Shown piece after piece: positions 24,024 to 32,593 of a stretch of DNA of 55,322 nucleotides (positions are counted from its first letter, which is position 1; each line of letters opens with the position of its first letter). Position numbers and translations under genes: made by a program. Origin of the DNA: Oleiharenicola sp. (GTDB taxonomy: Bacteria; Verrucomicrobiota; Verrucomicrobiia; Opitutales; Opitutaceae); assembly GCA_025363455.1 (NCBI GenBank), contig JANYDW010000032.1, positions 1 to 55,322 on the forward strand, read 5' to 3'. The notes beneath the pieces are model-generated. The model saw only the letters and a list, made by a program, of their open reading frames with translations. It had not been told where the DNA came from and ran no database searches.

Positions 24024-24935
24024 ATGAGCCCTGAAGTGCTGAAGCGAACCATGTCGGCGGGACTGCTGTCCTTCCCCATCACTGATTTTGACGCCGCGGG
24101 CGATTTCCGCGCCGACACGTACATCAAGCGGCTCGAATGGCTGATGCCTTACGGGGCCACGGTGCTCTTCGCGGCCGGCGGCACCGGGGAGTTTTTCTCG
24201 CTGACACCGGCGGACTTCACCGCGGTCGTCGGTACCGCGGTGCAGACCTGCCGCGGCCGGGTGCCGATCATCGCCGGCGCGGGCGGGGCCACGCGCACGG
24301 CGATCGCCTTCGCGCAGGAAGCGGAGCGGCTTGGCGCGCAGGGTGTGCTGCTGCTCCCGCATTACCTGACCGAAGCCGGCCAGGAAGGCCTCGCCGCCCA
24401 CGTCGAGGCGGTGTGCCGCTCCGTGAAGCTCGGCGTGATCGTCTATAACCGCGGCGCCTGCCGCTTGCTGCCCGCTGCGCTCGTCCAGCTCGCCGACCGC
24501 TGTCCCAACCTGATCGGCTTCAAGGACGGCTTTGGCGACATCGAGCTGATGGTCTCGATCCGACGGAAGCTCGGCGACCGCTTCGCCTACCTCGGCGGAC
24601 TTTCCACGGCGGAAGTCTATGCCGCCGCCTACAAGGCCATGGGAGTGCCGGTCTACTCGTCGGCCGTGTTCAACTTCATCCCGAAGACCGCGATGAATTT
24701 CTACCGCGCCGTTGCCGCCGACGACCACGCAACGATCGGCCGCCTCCTCGACACTTTTTTCCTCCCCTACCTCGAGATCCGGAATCGCAAGCCCGGCTAC
24801 GCGGTCAGCATCATCAAGGCCGGCGCCAAGATCGCCGGCTACGACGCCGGCCCGGTGCGGCCGCCACTCACCGACCTCAGCGCCGAGGAATGCGACAAGC
24901 TGGCCGCGCTGATGAAACCGCTCGGTCCGCAATAA
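24024..24935 (+). CDS. kdgD: 5-dehydro-4-deoxyglucarate dehydratase
   Basis: A 303-residue DapA-superfamily enzyme that dehydrates and decarboxylates 5-dehydro-4-deoxy-D-glucarate to 2,5-dioxopentanoate in glucarate/galactarate breakdown. Family marks are [50 protein letters not shown] (Tyr of the active site) and [15 protein letters not shown] with the Schiff-base Lys. The start is ATG 24024, giving the usual length; the GTG at 23949 would add 25 residues running into repeat E5. It is followed on the same strand by an MFS carrier of the aldarate/hexonate type. The upstream UxaA-family dehydratase may supply its substrate class. Confidence 0.93.
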   Translation: MSPEVLKRTMSAGLLSFPITDFDAAGDFRADTYIKRLEWLMPYGATVLFAAGGTGEFFSLTPADFTAVVGTAVQTCRGRVPIIAGAGGATRTAIAFAQEAERLGAQGVLLLPHYLTEAGQEGLAAHVEAVCRSVKLGVIVYNRGACRLLPAALVQLADRCPNLIGFKDGFGDIELMVSIRRKLGDRFAYLGGLSTAEVYAAAYKAMGVPVYSSAVFNFIPKTAMNFYRAVAADDHATIGRLLDTFFLPYLEIRNRKPGYAVSIIKAGAKIAGYDAGPVRPPLTDLSAEECDKLAALMKPLGPQ

Positions 24936-24963
24936 TAGGAGGACGCTTATGCGCTGCCAAAGG

Positions 24964-25142
24964 ATTGTCATCGCGAGGCCGGCGCAGCCGACCGTGGTGA
25001 TCCATCCAATCGGAATTGCTTCGCCGCCATCCCAGGCTCCTCGCAATGACAAGTCAGGACACAACCGACAGCCCAGAGACCTTGCGTGGGTCGAACTAGC
25101 TGGATTGCTTCGTCGGCCCTCGCGGGCCTTCTCGCAATGACA
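24964..25142. repeat. Two TCATTGCGAGG-type palindromic units
   Basis: Unit 1 (24964-25052) runs from TTGTCATCGCGAGGCC to CCTCGCAATGACAA. Unit 2 (about 25094-25142) ends CTTCTCGCAATGACAG. The ATG in the second unit is the likely start codon of the MFS gene. Confidence 0.85.
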
Positions 25143-26483
25143 GACCAAGGAAATAGCAACCCCACACGCGCGCGCTACGGGATCATCTTTGTCCTGTTCC
25201 TGATCACGACGCTCAACTACGCGGACCGGGCGACGCTCTCCATCGTGGGCCCGGACCTGACCCGCGAGTTCAAGCTCGATCCGGTGGCGCTCGGTTACCT
25301 GCTCTCGGCGTTCTCGTGGACCTATGTCGCGCTGCAGATTCCCGGCGGCTGGTTGCTGGACCAACTCGGCTCGCGACGCGTCTACCGCTGGAGCATCCTC
25401 ACCTGGTCGCTGTTCACGATGGCGCAGGGGTTGGTCGGTTTCATTGGGGCGGTGCGCGTCGCCGCCGGTTCCCTGTTTGGGCTGCGCCTGTTGCTGGGAG
25501 CGGCCGAGGCCCCGTCTTTCCCAGCCAATAGCCGTATTGTCGCCGCGTGGTTCCCGGCCGCGGAGCGCGGCCTGGCCTCTGCGATCTTCAACTCGGCCCA
25601 GTATTTCTCCACGGTGCTCTTCTACCCGATCATGGGCCTGATCGCACATAATCTCGGGTGGCAGGCAGTGTTCTGGGTGATGGGCGCGGCCGGTGTCGTC
25701 TTTGGCCTGTTGTGGAACCGCCTCATCCACAATCCGCGCGAACACCCCCGCGCCAACGCCGCCGAGCTCGAACTCATCCAGCGCGGGGGCGGCCTCGTCG
25801 ACCTCGACCAGGCTGGCCCGGTTGCCGCGAAGACTCCGGCCCGTCCCGGGCTCCTTGTCGATCTCCTGAAAAACCGGATGCTGCTCGGCATCTTCCTCGG
25901 GCAATACTGCATCAACGTGCTCACTTGGTTTTTCCTCACCTGGTTCCCGATCTACCTCGTGAAGGATCGCGGCATGACAATCCTCAAGGTTGGTTTCGTC
26001 GCCACCCTGCCGGCGCTCTGTGGCTTCATCGGCGGCGTGCTGGGCGGCTGGATCTCGGACCGCCTGCTCCGGCGCGGGATGGCGCTCAGCCCGGCCCGCA
26101 AGATCCCGATCGTCGCCGGGCTGCTCCTCTCCACCACCATCGTCGCGTGCAACTACGTCGATTCCCAGTGGGCGGTGATCCTGTGCATGAGCCTGGCGTT
26201 TTTCGGCAAGGGCATCGGCGCCCTCGGCTGGGCGGTGATGGCCGACGTGGCCCCGCGCGAGGCGACCGGCCTGGCCGGCGGCCTGTTTAACATGTTCGGC
26301 AACCTGGCCGGCATCATCACGCCGATCGTGATCGGCTATATTTTGCAAAGCACCGGCTCGTTCAACAACGCGCTGGTCTACGTCGGCGCGCATGCCCTCC
26401 TCGCCGTGGTGAGCTTCCTTTTCATCGTCGGGGAAATCAAGCGCTTCGAGCTGCCGGCGGTGAGCGGGGCCTCTCCGAGGTAG
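25137..26483 (+). CDS. MFS transporter, glucarate/hexonate (ACS) type
   Basis: A 448-residue, 12-helix permease of the anion:cation symporter family (GudP/ExuT-like). The first helix and signature are IIFVLFLITTLNYADRATLS. Others are SWTYVALQIPGGWLLDQLGS, RLLLGAAEAPSFPANSRIVA, a central loop around residue 205-240 and GLAGGLFNMFGNLAGIITPI. It probably imports acid sugars released from pectin, in keeping with kdgD just upstream. The start is ATG 25137 (MTDQGNSNPTRARYG); the longer frame from 25086 is translated repeat. Both the start codon and the TAG stop (inside GAGGTAGGGCGCG) are supplied by repeat elements. About 200 bp of repeats separate it from kdgD. Confidence 0.92.
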   Translation: MTDQGNSNPTRARYGIIFVLFLITTLNYADRATLSIVGPDLTREFKLDPVALGYLLSAFSWTYVALQIPGGWLLDQLGSRRVYRWSILTWSLFTMAQGLVGFIGAVRVAAGSLFGLRLLLGAAEAPSFPANSRIVAAWFPAAERGLASAIFNSAQYFSTVLFYPIMGLIAHNLGWQAVFWVMGAAGVVFGLLWNRLIHNPREHPRANAAELELIQRGGGLVDLDQAGPVAAKTPARPGLLVDLLKNRMLLGIFLGQYCINVLTWFFLTWFPIYLVKDRGMTILKVGFVATLPALCGFIGGVLGGWISDRLLRRGMALSPARKIPIVAGLLLSTTIVACNYVDSQWAVILCMSLAFFGKGIGALGWAVMADVAPREATGLAGGLFNMFGNLAGIITPIVIGYILQSTGSFNNALVYVGAHALLAVVSFLFIVGEIKRFELPAVSGASPR

Positions 26484-26541
26484 GGCGCGACCGCTGGGCG
26501 CGCCGAACAACCTGCGCGGACGGCCCGGCGGTCCGTCCCTA
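26482..26541. repeat. GTAGGGCG palindrome after the MFS gene
   Basis: Arms TAGGGCGCGACCGCTGGGCG and GGACGGCCCGGCGGTCCGTC(CCTA) form a weak hairpin between converging genes. It provides the MFS stop codon and may act as a bidirectional terminator. Confidence 0.7.
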
Positions 26542-26560
26542 CCGGCGCTGCCGCGCCATA

Positions 26561-28567
26561 TCAAATACCCCGCAGCACCCGCCACGCGTAGCGCGCGAGC
26601 TTGAGCGGGCCAGCGGGGAGCTTCTTGCCCGTGAGGGCGTCAGTCGCACCGGACGGCAGACGGACTTTCCCGCCCTTGCCGTCCATGTTCACCACGACCC
26701 AGAGTTTCTTGCCGTCGGTGGTCACGCGCGGGCACACCAACGTGCCGGGGGTGACGCTGAAACGTTGGGTAACGCCGGCCCGCGTCGCGTAATGCGCGAC
26801 GAGTTTCGCTAGCATCTTCGCGCCCGCCTTGCCATCGGGCAGCGCGCCCAACACGACAACCGCGCCCCTCCCCAGCTTGCGTTCGGTGAGGAAGGCGAGC
26901 CCCGGCGCCTGCGCGCTCTTGAGCGTGCCGACGACCTTCGTGTCGGGTGACGCCGGTTTGAGCGCCGAGCACCAGCCGGCGACCGGGGCAGTAAGTCCGA
27001 AGGCTTTGCCGGTCGAACCCGTGCCGGTGATAGGAAAGGAATAGACCGTCTCGACGCCGGCGAAAGCGTCCACCGCGCCGAGCCCGGTGTCGGTCGGCAC
27101 CGTGTGCTCGGCGCCGCGGGTGCCGGTCGTCGGGACACAGAGCCACACGCCGCCGGCGCGGACGAATCTCTCCACCTTCTTCAAAAATGCCGGCGACACA
27201 TACGGCATCATCGGCGTGATGAGCAGCTTCAGGCCATCGAGGGCCGCGCCCTCGCAGCGAACGTCGCGGTGAATGCCGGCGTCAAGCAGCAGCTGGTGCC
27301 ACGCGGCGACAGTCGGAATGTAATCCACCTCGTGACCCGGGCGCGCGCCGAGCGGCTCGGTCTGGAGCATGGCCCGGCCGAGGTCGGACCAGGTCACGGC
27401 GGCCTCGGCGACCGCGGGCCGGCTCGCGAGCAGCAGGGGCTCGAGCTGTTTTCGCGCGGACTCGACGGCCTGCACCGCGGCGTAGCCGAGGGAGGGCTTG
27501 AACCACGTGCTCATGATCGCGCTGTGCGGCAGCTCGCAACCGGTACGCTGCTGGCGCCAGAGCCAGTAATTGATCGCCTGGGCACCGAGACCGAAGGAGG
27601 CGACCGCTTCGACGGCGAGGAAGCCCGGCGGATGCGCGGTCTCGTGGCTCCCGAACCAGCCGTTGTGCGCCACGCTCGTCTCCATGAACCAGTGGGCTCG
27701 ACCGGGCTTCATCGAACGGCAGAAATCGTTGTCGAAGACCAGGGAGGCCCAGTGATCGAGGTCCGGGTAAGCGTCGAACGAGGCGAAATCGAGGGACGCG
27801 AACATCCGCTCCTGGTTCAGCGAGAAATGCGCGACGGTGTTGTGCGTGATCGGTTTATTCGTGTGGCGCCGGAGGATGGCCACTTGCGCGTCCATGAAGC
27901 CGGCGATGCTCTCGCGACTGAACATCCGCCAGGCGGTGCTCAGCGAGGCGTTGTGCAGGAAGGGCGTGCGTAACGGCGCGGGCACCTGGTCGAACCGCTG
28001 GTAGCGCTCGCTCCAGGTCTCAGTGCCCCACGCGTCGTTCAGTTTGTCGATGGTACCATGGCGTGCCTCCAGCCAGCGGTGCCAGTGCGCGACGGCATGC
28101 GGGTTGAAATCCTCGCCAACGTGACACTTGAATTCGTTGTCGATCTGCCAGGCGATGATCGCCGGGTGGTTCCCGACCGCCGCCGCCAGCGTCTCGACGA
28201 TGCGGAGGCAGGCCGCGCGCACCTCGGGATTCTCGTAACTGGCGTGTTGCCGCGCGCCGTGGATCATGACGCGGCCCTCGGCGTCCACGAAACAGCGGTC
28301 GGGCCGGCCGTGCGTCAGCCACACCGGCGGCGTCGGGGTTGGCGTGCAATACACGACGCCCAGTCCGGCCGCGTGCAGCTTGTCCAATACCCGCACGAAG
28401 AAATCCACTGAAACCTTGCCCTCGTCCGGCTCCAGCTTGGACCAGGTGAACTCGCCCATCCGCACCATGTTGAGGCCGAGCTTCTTCATTTCCGCGATGT
28501 CGCGGTCAATGTCTGTCTCGGGCCAGAGCTCGGGGTAATAGCAGGCGCCATGCAGGAGTTGGTTCAT
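26561..28567 (-). CDS. GH42 beta-galactosidase
   Basis: A 668-residue retaining beta-galactosidase of family GH42 with the standard three-part layout. The TIM barrel has GACYYPELWPETDIDRDI, MGEFTWSKLEPDEG and AWQIDNEFKCH (acid/base Glu145). The nucleophile strand is HWFMETSVAHNGW. The trimerisation domain is at ~395-600 and a short beta domain is at the end. No signal peptide, so it is probably cytoplasmic and acts on imported galacto-oligosaccharides from RG-I side chains. The start is ATG 28567. A nested palindromic element (28578-28677) lies directly upstream. It is convergent with the MFS gene. Confidence 0.93.
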   Translation of the reverse strand: MNQLLHGACYYPELWPETDIDRDIAEMKKLGLNMVRMGEFTWSKLEPDEGKVSVDFFVRVLDKLHAAGLGVVYCTPTPTPPVWLTHGRPDRCFVDAEGRVMIHGARQHASYENPEVRAACLRIVETLAAAVGNHPAIIAWQIDNEFKCHVGEDFNPHAVAHWHRWLEARHGTIDKLNDAWGTETWSERYQRFDQVPAPLRTPFLHNASLSTAWRMFSRESIAGFMDAQVAILRRHTNKPITHNTVAHFSLNQERMFASLDFASFDAYPDLDHWASLVFDNDFCRSMKPGRAHWFMETSVAHNGWFGSHETAHPPGFLAVEAVASFGLGAQAINYWLWRQQRTGCELPHSAIMSTWFKPSLGYAAVQAVESARKQLEPLLLASRPAVAEAAVTWSDLGRAMLQTEPLGARPGHEVDYIPTVAAWHQLLLDAGIHRDVRCEGAALDGLKLLITPMMPYVSPAFLKKVERFVRAGGVWLCVPTTGTRGAEHTVPTDTGLGAVDAFAGVETVYSFPITGTGSTGKAFGLTAPVAGWCSALKPASPDTKVVGTLKSAQAPGLAFLTERKLGRGAVVVLGALPDGKAGAKMLAKLVAHYATRAGVTQRFSVTPGTLVCPRVTTDGKKLWVVVNMDGKGGKVRLPSGATDALTGKKLPAGPLKLARYAWRVLRGI

Positions 28568-28577
28568 GGGGTAGGGA

Positions 28578-28677
28578 AATCAGGCTAAACCACGGAACAC
28601 ATAGAACACACGGAAAGAAGATTGGATTTCATGGCCATCGCTTCGAAATTCTGTGTGTTCCGCGTGTTCTGTGGTTA
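28578..28677. repeat. Nested palindromic element N5
   Basis: Arms AACCACGGAACACATAGAAC (then ACACGG) and GTGTTCCGCGTGTTCTGTGG (then TTAATA) pair around a short centre. It lies upstream of the GH42 gene. From 28678 to 28820 there is no gene. Confidence 0.8.
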
Positions 28678-28734
28678 ATAACTGGGCAGCCGTCCAGTCA
28701 ACCTCCCCGCCCTCCGTCCGTCAAAGGCCACTCC

Positions 28735-28800
28735 AATCGGATTGTCCGGAACGGGAGCCGGAAGCTACCGGAGCCTTCCAACGGGTTGGGTGGGACAGGA
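28735..28800. repeat. AATCGGATTGTCCGGAA duplication, copy 1
   Basis: The 17-base string AATCGGATTGTCCGGAA occurs here at 28735-28751 and again at 29754-29770, flanking the 272-residue anchored protein gene. A GGGTTGGGTGGGA stretch follows, and its inverse (TCCCACCCACCCC) follows copy 2. Confidence 0.7.
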
Positions 28801-28820
28801 CCGCAAGTCGAATCGAAGCC

Positions 28821-29639
28821 TCACGTCTTGGGGTCCGGATAAAACCCAAGATTCGTCGGAGCTTTCGGTTTGGCGGTTTCCGGTTTCAACATGTTGGTCG
28901 CAGGCACCTCCGGCCCGACAACTTCGATGGTCTGGCCGTTAACCCACATCTTGCCGCTGCCTGAAACAAAGAATCCGTAGTTCATCGATGCGGCGCCGGC
29001 CGGAACATCCAGCACCACGGAGGCCTCCTGCCAGTCGGTCGTCCCTTTGACGGCGCGGTTGTCCATATTGTCGAAGCCCAGCATCTGGCCGCGTTCCTGG
29101 CCATCAATGCGGAGCCAAAGGTGCCCACCCCCGTCGTTAGCGTCCTCGGTTTTGACCCATGCGTTCAGCCGCACGCGCTTGCCCGCATAGTTTTCAGCCG
29201 AGGAAGATTGCATCATGCCACCAAACCCATCCTTGGTCTCTCCGAGCGATTTGACATAGGCACTCGGCATGCCGCCCCACGACTGGAGTGTGTCCACCCC
29301 GACTACGTAATTCTCGGGATTCCGGCCGTTCTTCCACCACCCTTTGGGAGCCGCGATAGTCACCCCCGGAGGGGCCACAGGTTCAACGGGGGTGGGCGAT
29401 GAAACCTTGGCTGGTAGTGGAGACGTGGTCCCTGCTGGGTTTGGTCCCGATGCCACCGTGGTGCTCGGACGTTCACTGAGTCTAGTGTTTAATTTTTTTA
29501 GTTCGGAACGGACCTCATCGCGATCCTTGGTCAGGCCCTCTACATTGGCTTTAAGTTCACCGGTCACCGCGTGCTGGCGGATCAGAAGAATGGCCATGAT
29601 CAGGGTCGCTACCGCCAGAAGAATCGAGAGGGGTTTCAT
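28821..29639 (-). CDS. Membrane-anchored protein with coiled coil and carbohydrate-binding-like domain
   Basis: A 272-residue protein. Residues 4-22 form one membrane helix (LSILLAVATLIMAILLIRQH). Residues ~25-60 are a short coiled coil (NVEGLTKDRDEVRSELKKLN). Residues ~62-95 form a Pro/Ser/Thr-rich linker. Residues ~100-255 are a beta-sandwich-like domain (GWWKNGRNPENYVVGVDTLQ; YAGKRVRLNAWVKTEDANDG; GTTDWQEASVVLDVPAGAAS; GSGKMWVNGQTIEVV). That last part resembles CBM-type ligand-binding domains found with regulators and peptidases, but I cannot name a family firmly. The topology suggests a periplasm-facing sensor or binding protein. Short direct repeats flank it on both sides. Confidence 0.72.
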   Translation of the reverse strand: MKPLSILLAVATLIMAILLIRQHAVTGELKANVEGLTKDRDEVRSELKKLNTRLSERPSTTVASGPNPAGTTSPLPAKVSSPTPVEPVAPPGVTIAAPKGWWKNGRNPENYVVGVDTLQSWGGMPSAYVKSLGETKDGFGGMMQSSSAENYAGKRVRLNAWVKTEDANDGGGHLWLRIDGQERGQMLGFDNMDNRAVKGTTDWQEASVVLDVPAGAASMNYGFFVSGSGKMWVNGQTIEVVGPEVPATNMLKPETAKPKAPTNLGFYPDPKT

Positions 29640-29753
29640 GGGTGGATCAAGTTAAGGGGTGCTACTTGGAAAATCCTCGGGTCGATTTGTTCCGATGCTT
29701 AACGGTTCCGATTCTTTTATCCAGCCCACAGCCGGGCCGGCCACTCGCAGAGG

Positions 29754-29832
29754 AATCGGATTGTCCGGAATGGGTAACCGCGGTTCCATTTGCGCCAGAG
29801 GGCATATTGCCCAAGCTCATCCCACCCACCCC
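29754..29832. repeat. AATCGGATTGTCCGGAA duplication, copy 2
   Basis: AATCGGATTGTCCGGAA at 29754-29770 repeats 28735-28751 exactly; CATCCCACCCACCCC follows. No gene lies between 29640 and 29915. Confidence 0.7.
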
Positions 29833-29915
29833 ATGCGCCGCTTTGTACCCCTGTGCTTGCTGCCCGGCTCGATCGCTTTGCGCCTGATCGCATCGCAGAT
29901 CGGCTCCACCCAGTC

Positions 29916-30845
29916 ATGAAACTACCGCTGCTTGTGTCCTCGCTTCTCGCCACTTCCGCCCTCGCCCACAACCTCGTGATCCCGCTTTGGCCCGAGGGCG
30001 TGCCCCCCGCCGTCCGGGCCGATGCGCCGGCGGCCAAGGGCCCGATCGGCGATGAGAAAATCCTCGAGGGCCGCATCTCCAATGTCTCCGTCCCCACCCT
30101 GACGGTTTATATCCCGGCGGTGGACCGGCCCAATGGCACGGCCGTGATCGTATGCCCGGGCGGCGGCTACGGTTTTCTCTCCAACGATCGCGAGGGCATC
30201 CAGTACGCGACCTGGCTCAGTCACCTCGGCATCACGGCCTTCATCCTCAAGTCCCGCCTGATGGAATACGGCCACCCGGCGCCGTTGCAGGATGTGCTGC
30301 GCGCCGTGCGGATCGTGCGTTCGCGTGCCGCGGAGTTCAAAATCAACCCCGCCCGCCTCGGGGTCATTGGCAGCTCCGCCGGCGGCCACCTCGCCGCGAG
30401 CGCCGGCACGCTCTTCAACCATCCCGATGGCAAAACGGGTGCGGCCCTCGACGCCGTGAGCGCCCGGCCCGACTTTTTGATCCTCCTCTATCCGGTCATC
30501 AGCATGGTCGACGGCGTCGCCCACGAGGGCTCGCGCCAGCACCTGCTCGGGGACCACCGGACATCGGAAATGCTGGCATTGGCTTCGCTGGAAAATCAGG
30601 TCACCGCGGCCACGCCGCCGACCCTGCTGATCCACACCCAGGAGGACACCTCGGTACCGGCGGAGAACAGCATCCGATTTTTCCAGGCTCTCACCCGCGC
30701 GAAGGTCCCGGCGGAACTCTACCTCTTCGAGCGCGGCACCCACGGCATGGGCATGAAGCCCGAGTTCGGCACTGCCTCCGACTGGCCGAAGCGGGCGGAA
30801 GAGTGGCTGCGTGCCCGCGGTCTCCTGCAAGCCGCCAAGCCTTAA
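29916..30845 (+). CDS. Secreted alpha/beta-hydrolase esterase
   Basis: A 309-residue esterase of the acetyl-xylan-esterase/BD-FAE-like alpha/beta-hydrolase group. The signal peptide is MKLPLLVSSLLATSALA. The oxyanion-side motif is AVIVCPGGGYGFLSNDREG, the nucleophile elbow GVIGSSAGGHLAASAG, the acid TLLIHTQEDTSVPAENS and the His FERGTHGMGMKPE. It probably removes acetyl or similar esters from plant polysaccharide in the periplasm. The start is ATG 29916; the upstream extension from 29790 is not signal-like. It is the first of a plus-strand run of carbohydrate enzymes reaching 39297. Confidence 0.88.
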   Translation: MKLPLLVSSLLATSALAHNLVIPLWPEGVPPAVRADAPAAKGPIGDEKILEGRISNVSVPTLTVYIPAVDRPNGTAVIVCPGGGYGFLSNDREGIQYATWLSHLGITAFILKSRLMEYGHPAPLQDVLRAVRIVRSRAAEFKINPARLGVIGSSAGGHLAASAGTLFNHPDGKTGAALDAVSARPDFLILLYPVISMVDGVAHEGSRQHLLGDHRTSEMLALASLENQVTAATPPTLLIHTQEDTSVPAENSIRFFQALTRAKVPAELYLFERGTHGMGMKPEFGTASDWPKRAEEWLRARGLLQAAKP

Positions 30846-31075
30846 CCACGGAGCCACCGAGGCACGGAATGCAACCCTGAGGCATTTATGGCCACATAAA
30901 ACACAAAATGCTTCACTCCGAGCTCCATGCTTCTGTGCCTTCTGTGGCTAAATCCCGGTTCCAACCTTTTTTGTGTTTTTCGTGTTTTTCGTGGCTAAAC
31001 CCGTCTGGAACTTTGTGCCGGTGCCTGTCAGCCATAGTCTTGGCGACGGATGGTGTCTTTGTGGTTAATTGGAAA
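30843..31075. repeat. Nested palindromic element N6
   Basis: Outer TTAACCACGGAGCCACCGAG pairs with GATGGTGTCTTTGTGGTTAA. Inner arms are TTTATGGCCACATAAAACAC and GTGTTTTTCGTGGCTAAAC. It occupies the whole gap before the rhamnogalacturonan acetylesterase gene. Confidence 0.75.
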
Positions 31076-31084
31076 ATGAATCTT

Positions 31085-32386
31085 ATGAAGAACCATTCCC
31101 GCTTTGTCTTTGCGACACTCGCACTGGCGGCCGGCTCCCTCCACGCCCAGCGGCCCGAGGACAAACCCCTTCCGCCACCGCCGGTCCACTTGGAGTTCAG
31201 GGCATTCAGCTTCGCCCCCGGCGAGCACCCTGGTTTCGCCAGCGTGAGGACCGATGACGTCTATTCCCTGGAGAAAGGCTATGGCTTCGACCTCGGCACC
31301 AAGCCCGGCGGGGACATCCCGTTCTTCTTCTCGGTGAAAGTCCCCGAGGGAAATTATCGGGTGACGGTCACGCTCGGCGACGCCGCGAATGAGTCGGACA
31401 CGACGATCCGCACCGAGTCGGGCCGCATCATGGCCGTGGACCTCAAGACGGTGCCGGGGAAGTTTTTGACCCGCACCTTCTACGCCAATGTCCGCCGGCC
31501 GCAGATCACGCCACCGCCGCCGCAGAACGCACCGGGCGGGACGATGGTCCACATGTTTTTGGCCGGCGAGGCCGAGGCACGCCATTGGGACGAGAAACTC
31601 ACCATCGAGTTCAACGGCGCCAAGCCGGCCGTTCAGACAATCGAAATCATCAACGACGTCACCGTGCCCACCCTTTTTGTTGCCGGCGACTCGACGGTCG
31701 GCGACCCGCGGCGCGGGCCGGGCGGGAACTGGCCGACGCAACTCTGCCAGTTCCTCAAACCCGAGATCGCCGTCTGCAACAGCGCCGAGGGTGGCGAGAC
31801 GACCAAGAGCTTCATCACCGGCCAGCGGCTGGACAAGGTCCTCAGCCAGATGAAGGCCGGGGACTTTTTCCTGGTCCAGTTTGCCCACAACGACTCGAAG
31901 CCGCAATGGCCGCAGAGCTACACCGAGCCGGCGACAACCTTCAAGGCCTACCTCGGCGTGTTTCTCGCCGAGACGAAGCGCCGCGGCGCCACCCTCGTGC
32001 TGGTGACACCGATGGAGCGCCGGAGCAACGGCGACACGGTCGGGCCGTGGGCGCGGGCGATGCGCGAGTTCGCCTTGGAAAGCAATGTGCCGCTCATCGA
32101 TCAGTGGACGATGAGCAAGCAGATGTGGACCGCGCTCGGGCCGGATGTCGGCACCGCTTTTGCCGACCAGACCCACCTCAGCGGCTACGGTGGCTATCTG
32201 CTCGCGAAAAATATTGTGCGTGGCATCAAGGCCAGCGTCCCCGCGTTGGCAAAGTTCATCGTGGATGATTTCAAGGACATGGACCCTGCCCACCCCGAAC
32301 CACCGCCAGGATACCTGAAACAGGCCGCCGGACCCGGGGGCCGCGCTCCCACCCCGCCGGAACCAGGCATAACACCGACGTCGTGA
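31085..32386 (+). CDS. Rhamnogalacturonan acetylesterase, SGNH family
   Basis: A 433-residue exported esterase (signal MKNHSRFVFATLALAAGSLH). Residues ~30-190 form a beta-sandwich (ASVRTDDVYSLEKGYGFDLG; VPEGNYRVTVTLGDAANESD). Residues ~195-400 form the SGNH/CE12-type catalytic domain: TLFVAGDSTVGD (Ser), NSAEGGETTKSF (Gly), VQFAHNDSKPQ (Asn) and FADQTHLSGYGGYLLA (Asp, His). It removes acetyl groups from galacturonate of RG-I so the lyase can act. The start at 31085 has a GGA about 9 bases upstream; ATG 31076 is an alternative adding three residues. The C-terminus is Pro-rich. Confidence 0.92.
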   Translation: MKNHSRFVFATLALAAGSLHAQRPEDKPLPPPPVHLEFRAFSFAPGEHPGFASVRTDDVYSLEKGYGFDLGTKPGGDIPFFFSVKVPEGNYRVTVTLGDAANESDTTIRTESGRIMAVDLKTVPGKFLTRTFYANVRRPQITPPPPQNAPGGTMVHMFLAGEAEARHWDEKLTIEFNGAKPAVQTIEIINDVTVPTLFVAGDSTVGDPRRGPGGNWPTQLCQFLKPEIAVCNSAEGGETTKSFITGQRLDKVLSQMKAGDFFLVQFAHNDSKPQWPQSYTEPATTFKAYLGVFLAETKRRGATLVLVTPMERRSNGDTVGPWARAMREFALESNVPLIDQWTMSKQMWTALGPDVGTAFADQTHLSGYGGYLLAKNIVRGIKASVPALAKFIVDDFKDMDPAHPEPPPGYLKQAAGPGGRAPTPPEPGITPTS

Positions 32387-32437
32387 AACCCGATAATCGG
32401 CCATCTCGAATCTAAAATTTCAACCCACCCTCGTTCC

Positions 32438-32520
32438 GTCATCCCGAGCCTTGCGAAGGATCCAAGAGTTGTCCGTGATCGACCGTTCCTTGGATCCTTC
32501 GTTCCACTCAGGATGACCGC
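32438..32520. repeat. TCATCCTGAGCG-type palindrome, copy 1
   Basis: GTCATCCCGAGCCTTGCGAA, GGATCCAAG ... CTTGGATCCTTCGTTCCACT, CAGGATGAC. Related copies lie at 35098-35183 and 48372-48455. Confidence 0.85.
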
Positions 32521-32593
32521 TGCGAATGTTAGCCAATTTCACTAGCCCCGATTGAAGATATCGCCCCGTTCGGTACACGATTCCCTACCCCCC

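Noticed and set aside
23943..26585. 880-residue minus-strand open frame opposite kdgD and the MFS gene
   Set aside because: Low-complexity R/G/A/H-rich composition typical of high-GC shadows; both plus-strand genes have clear family motifs.
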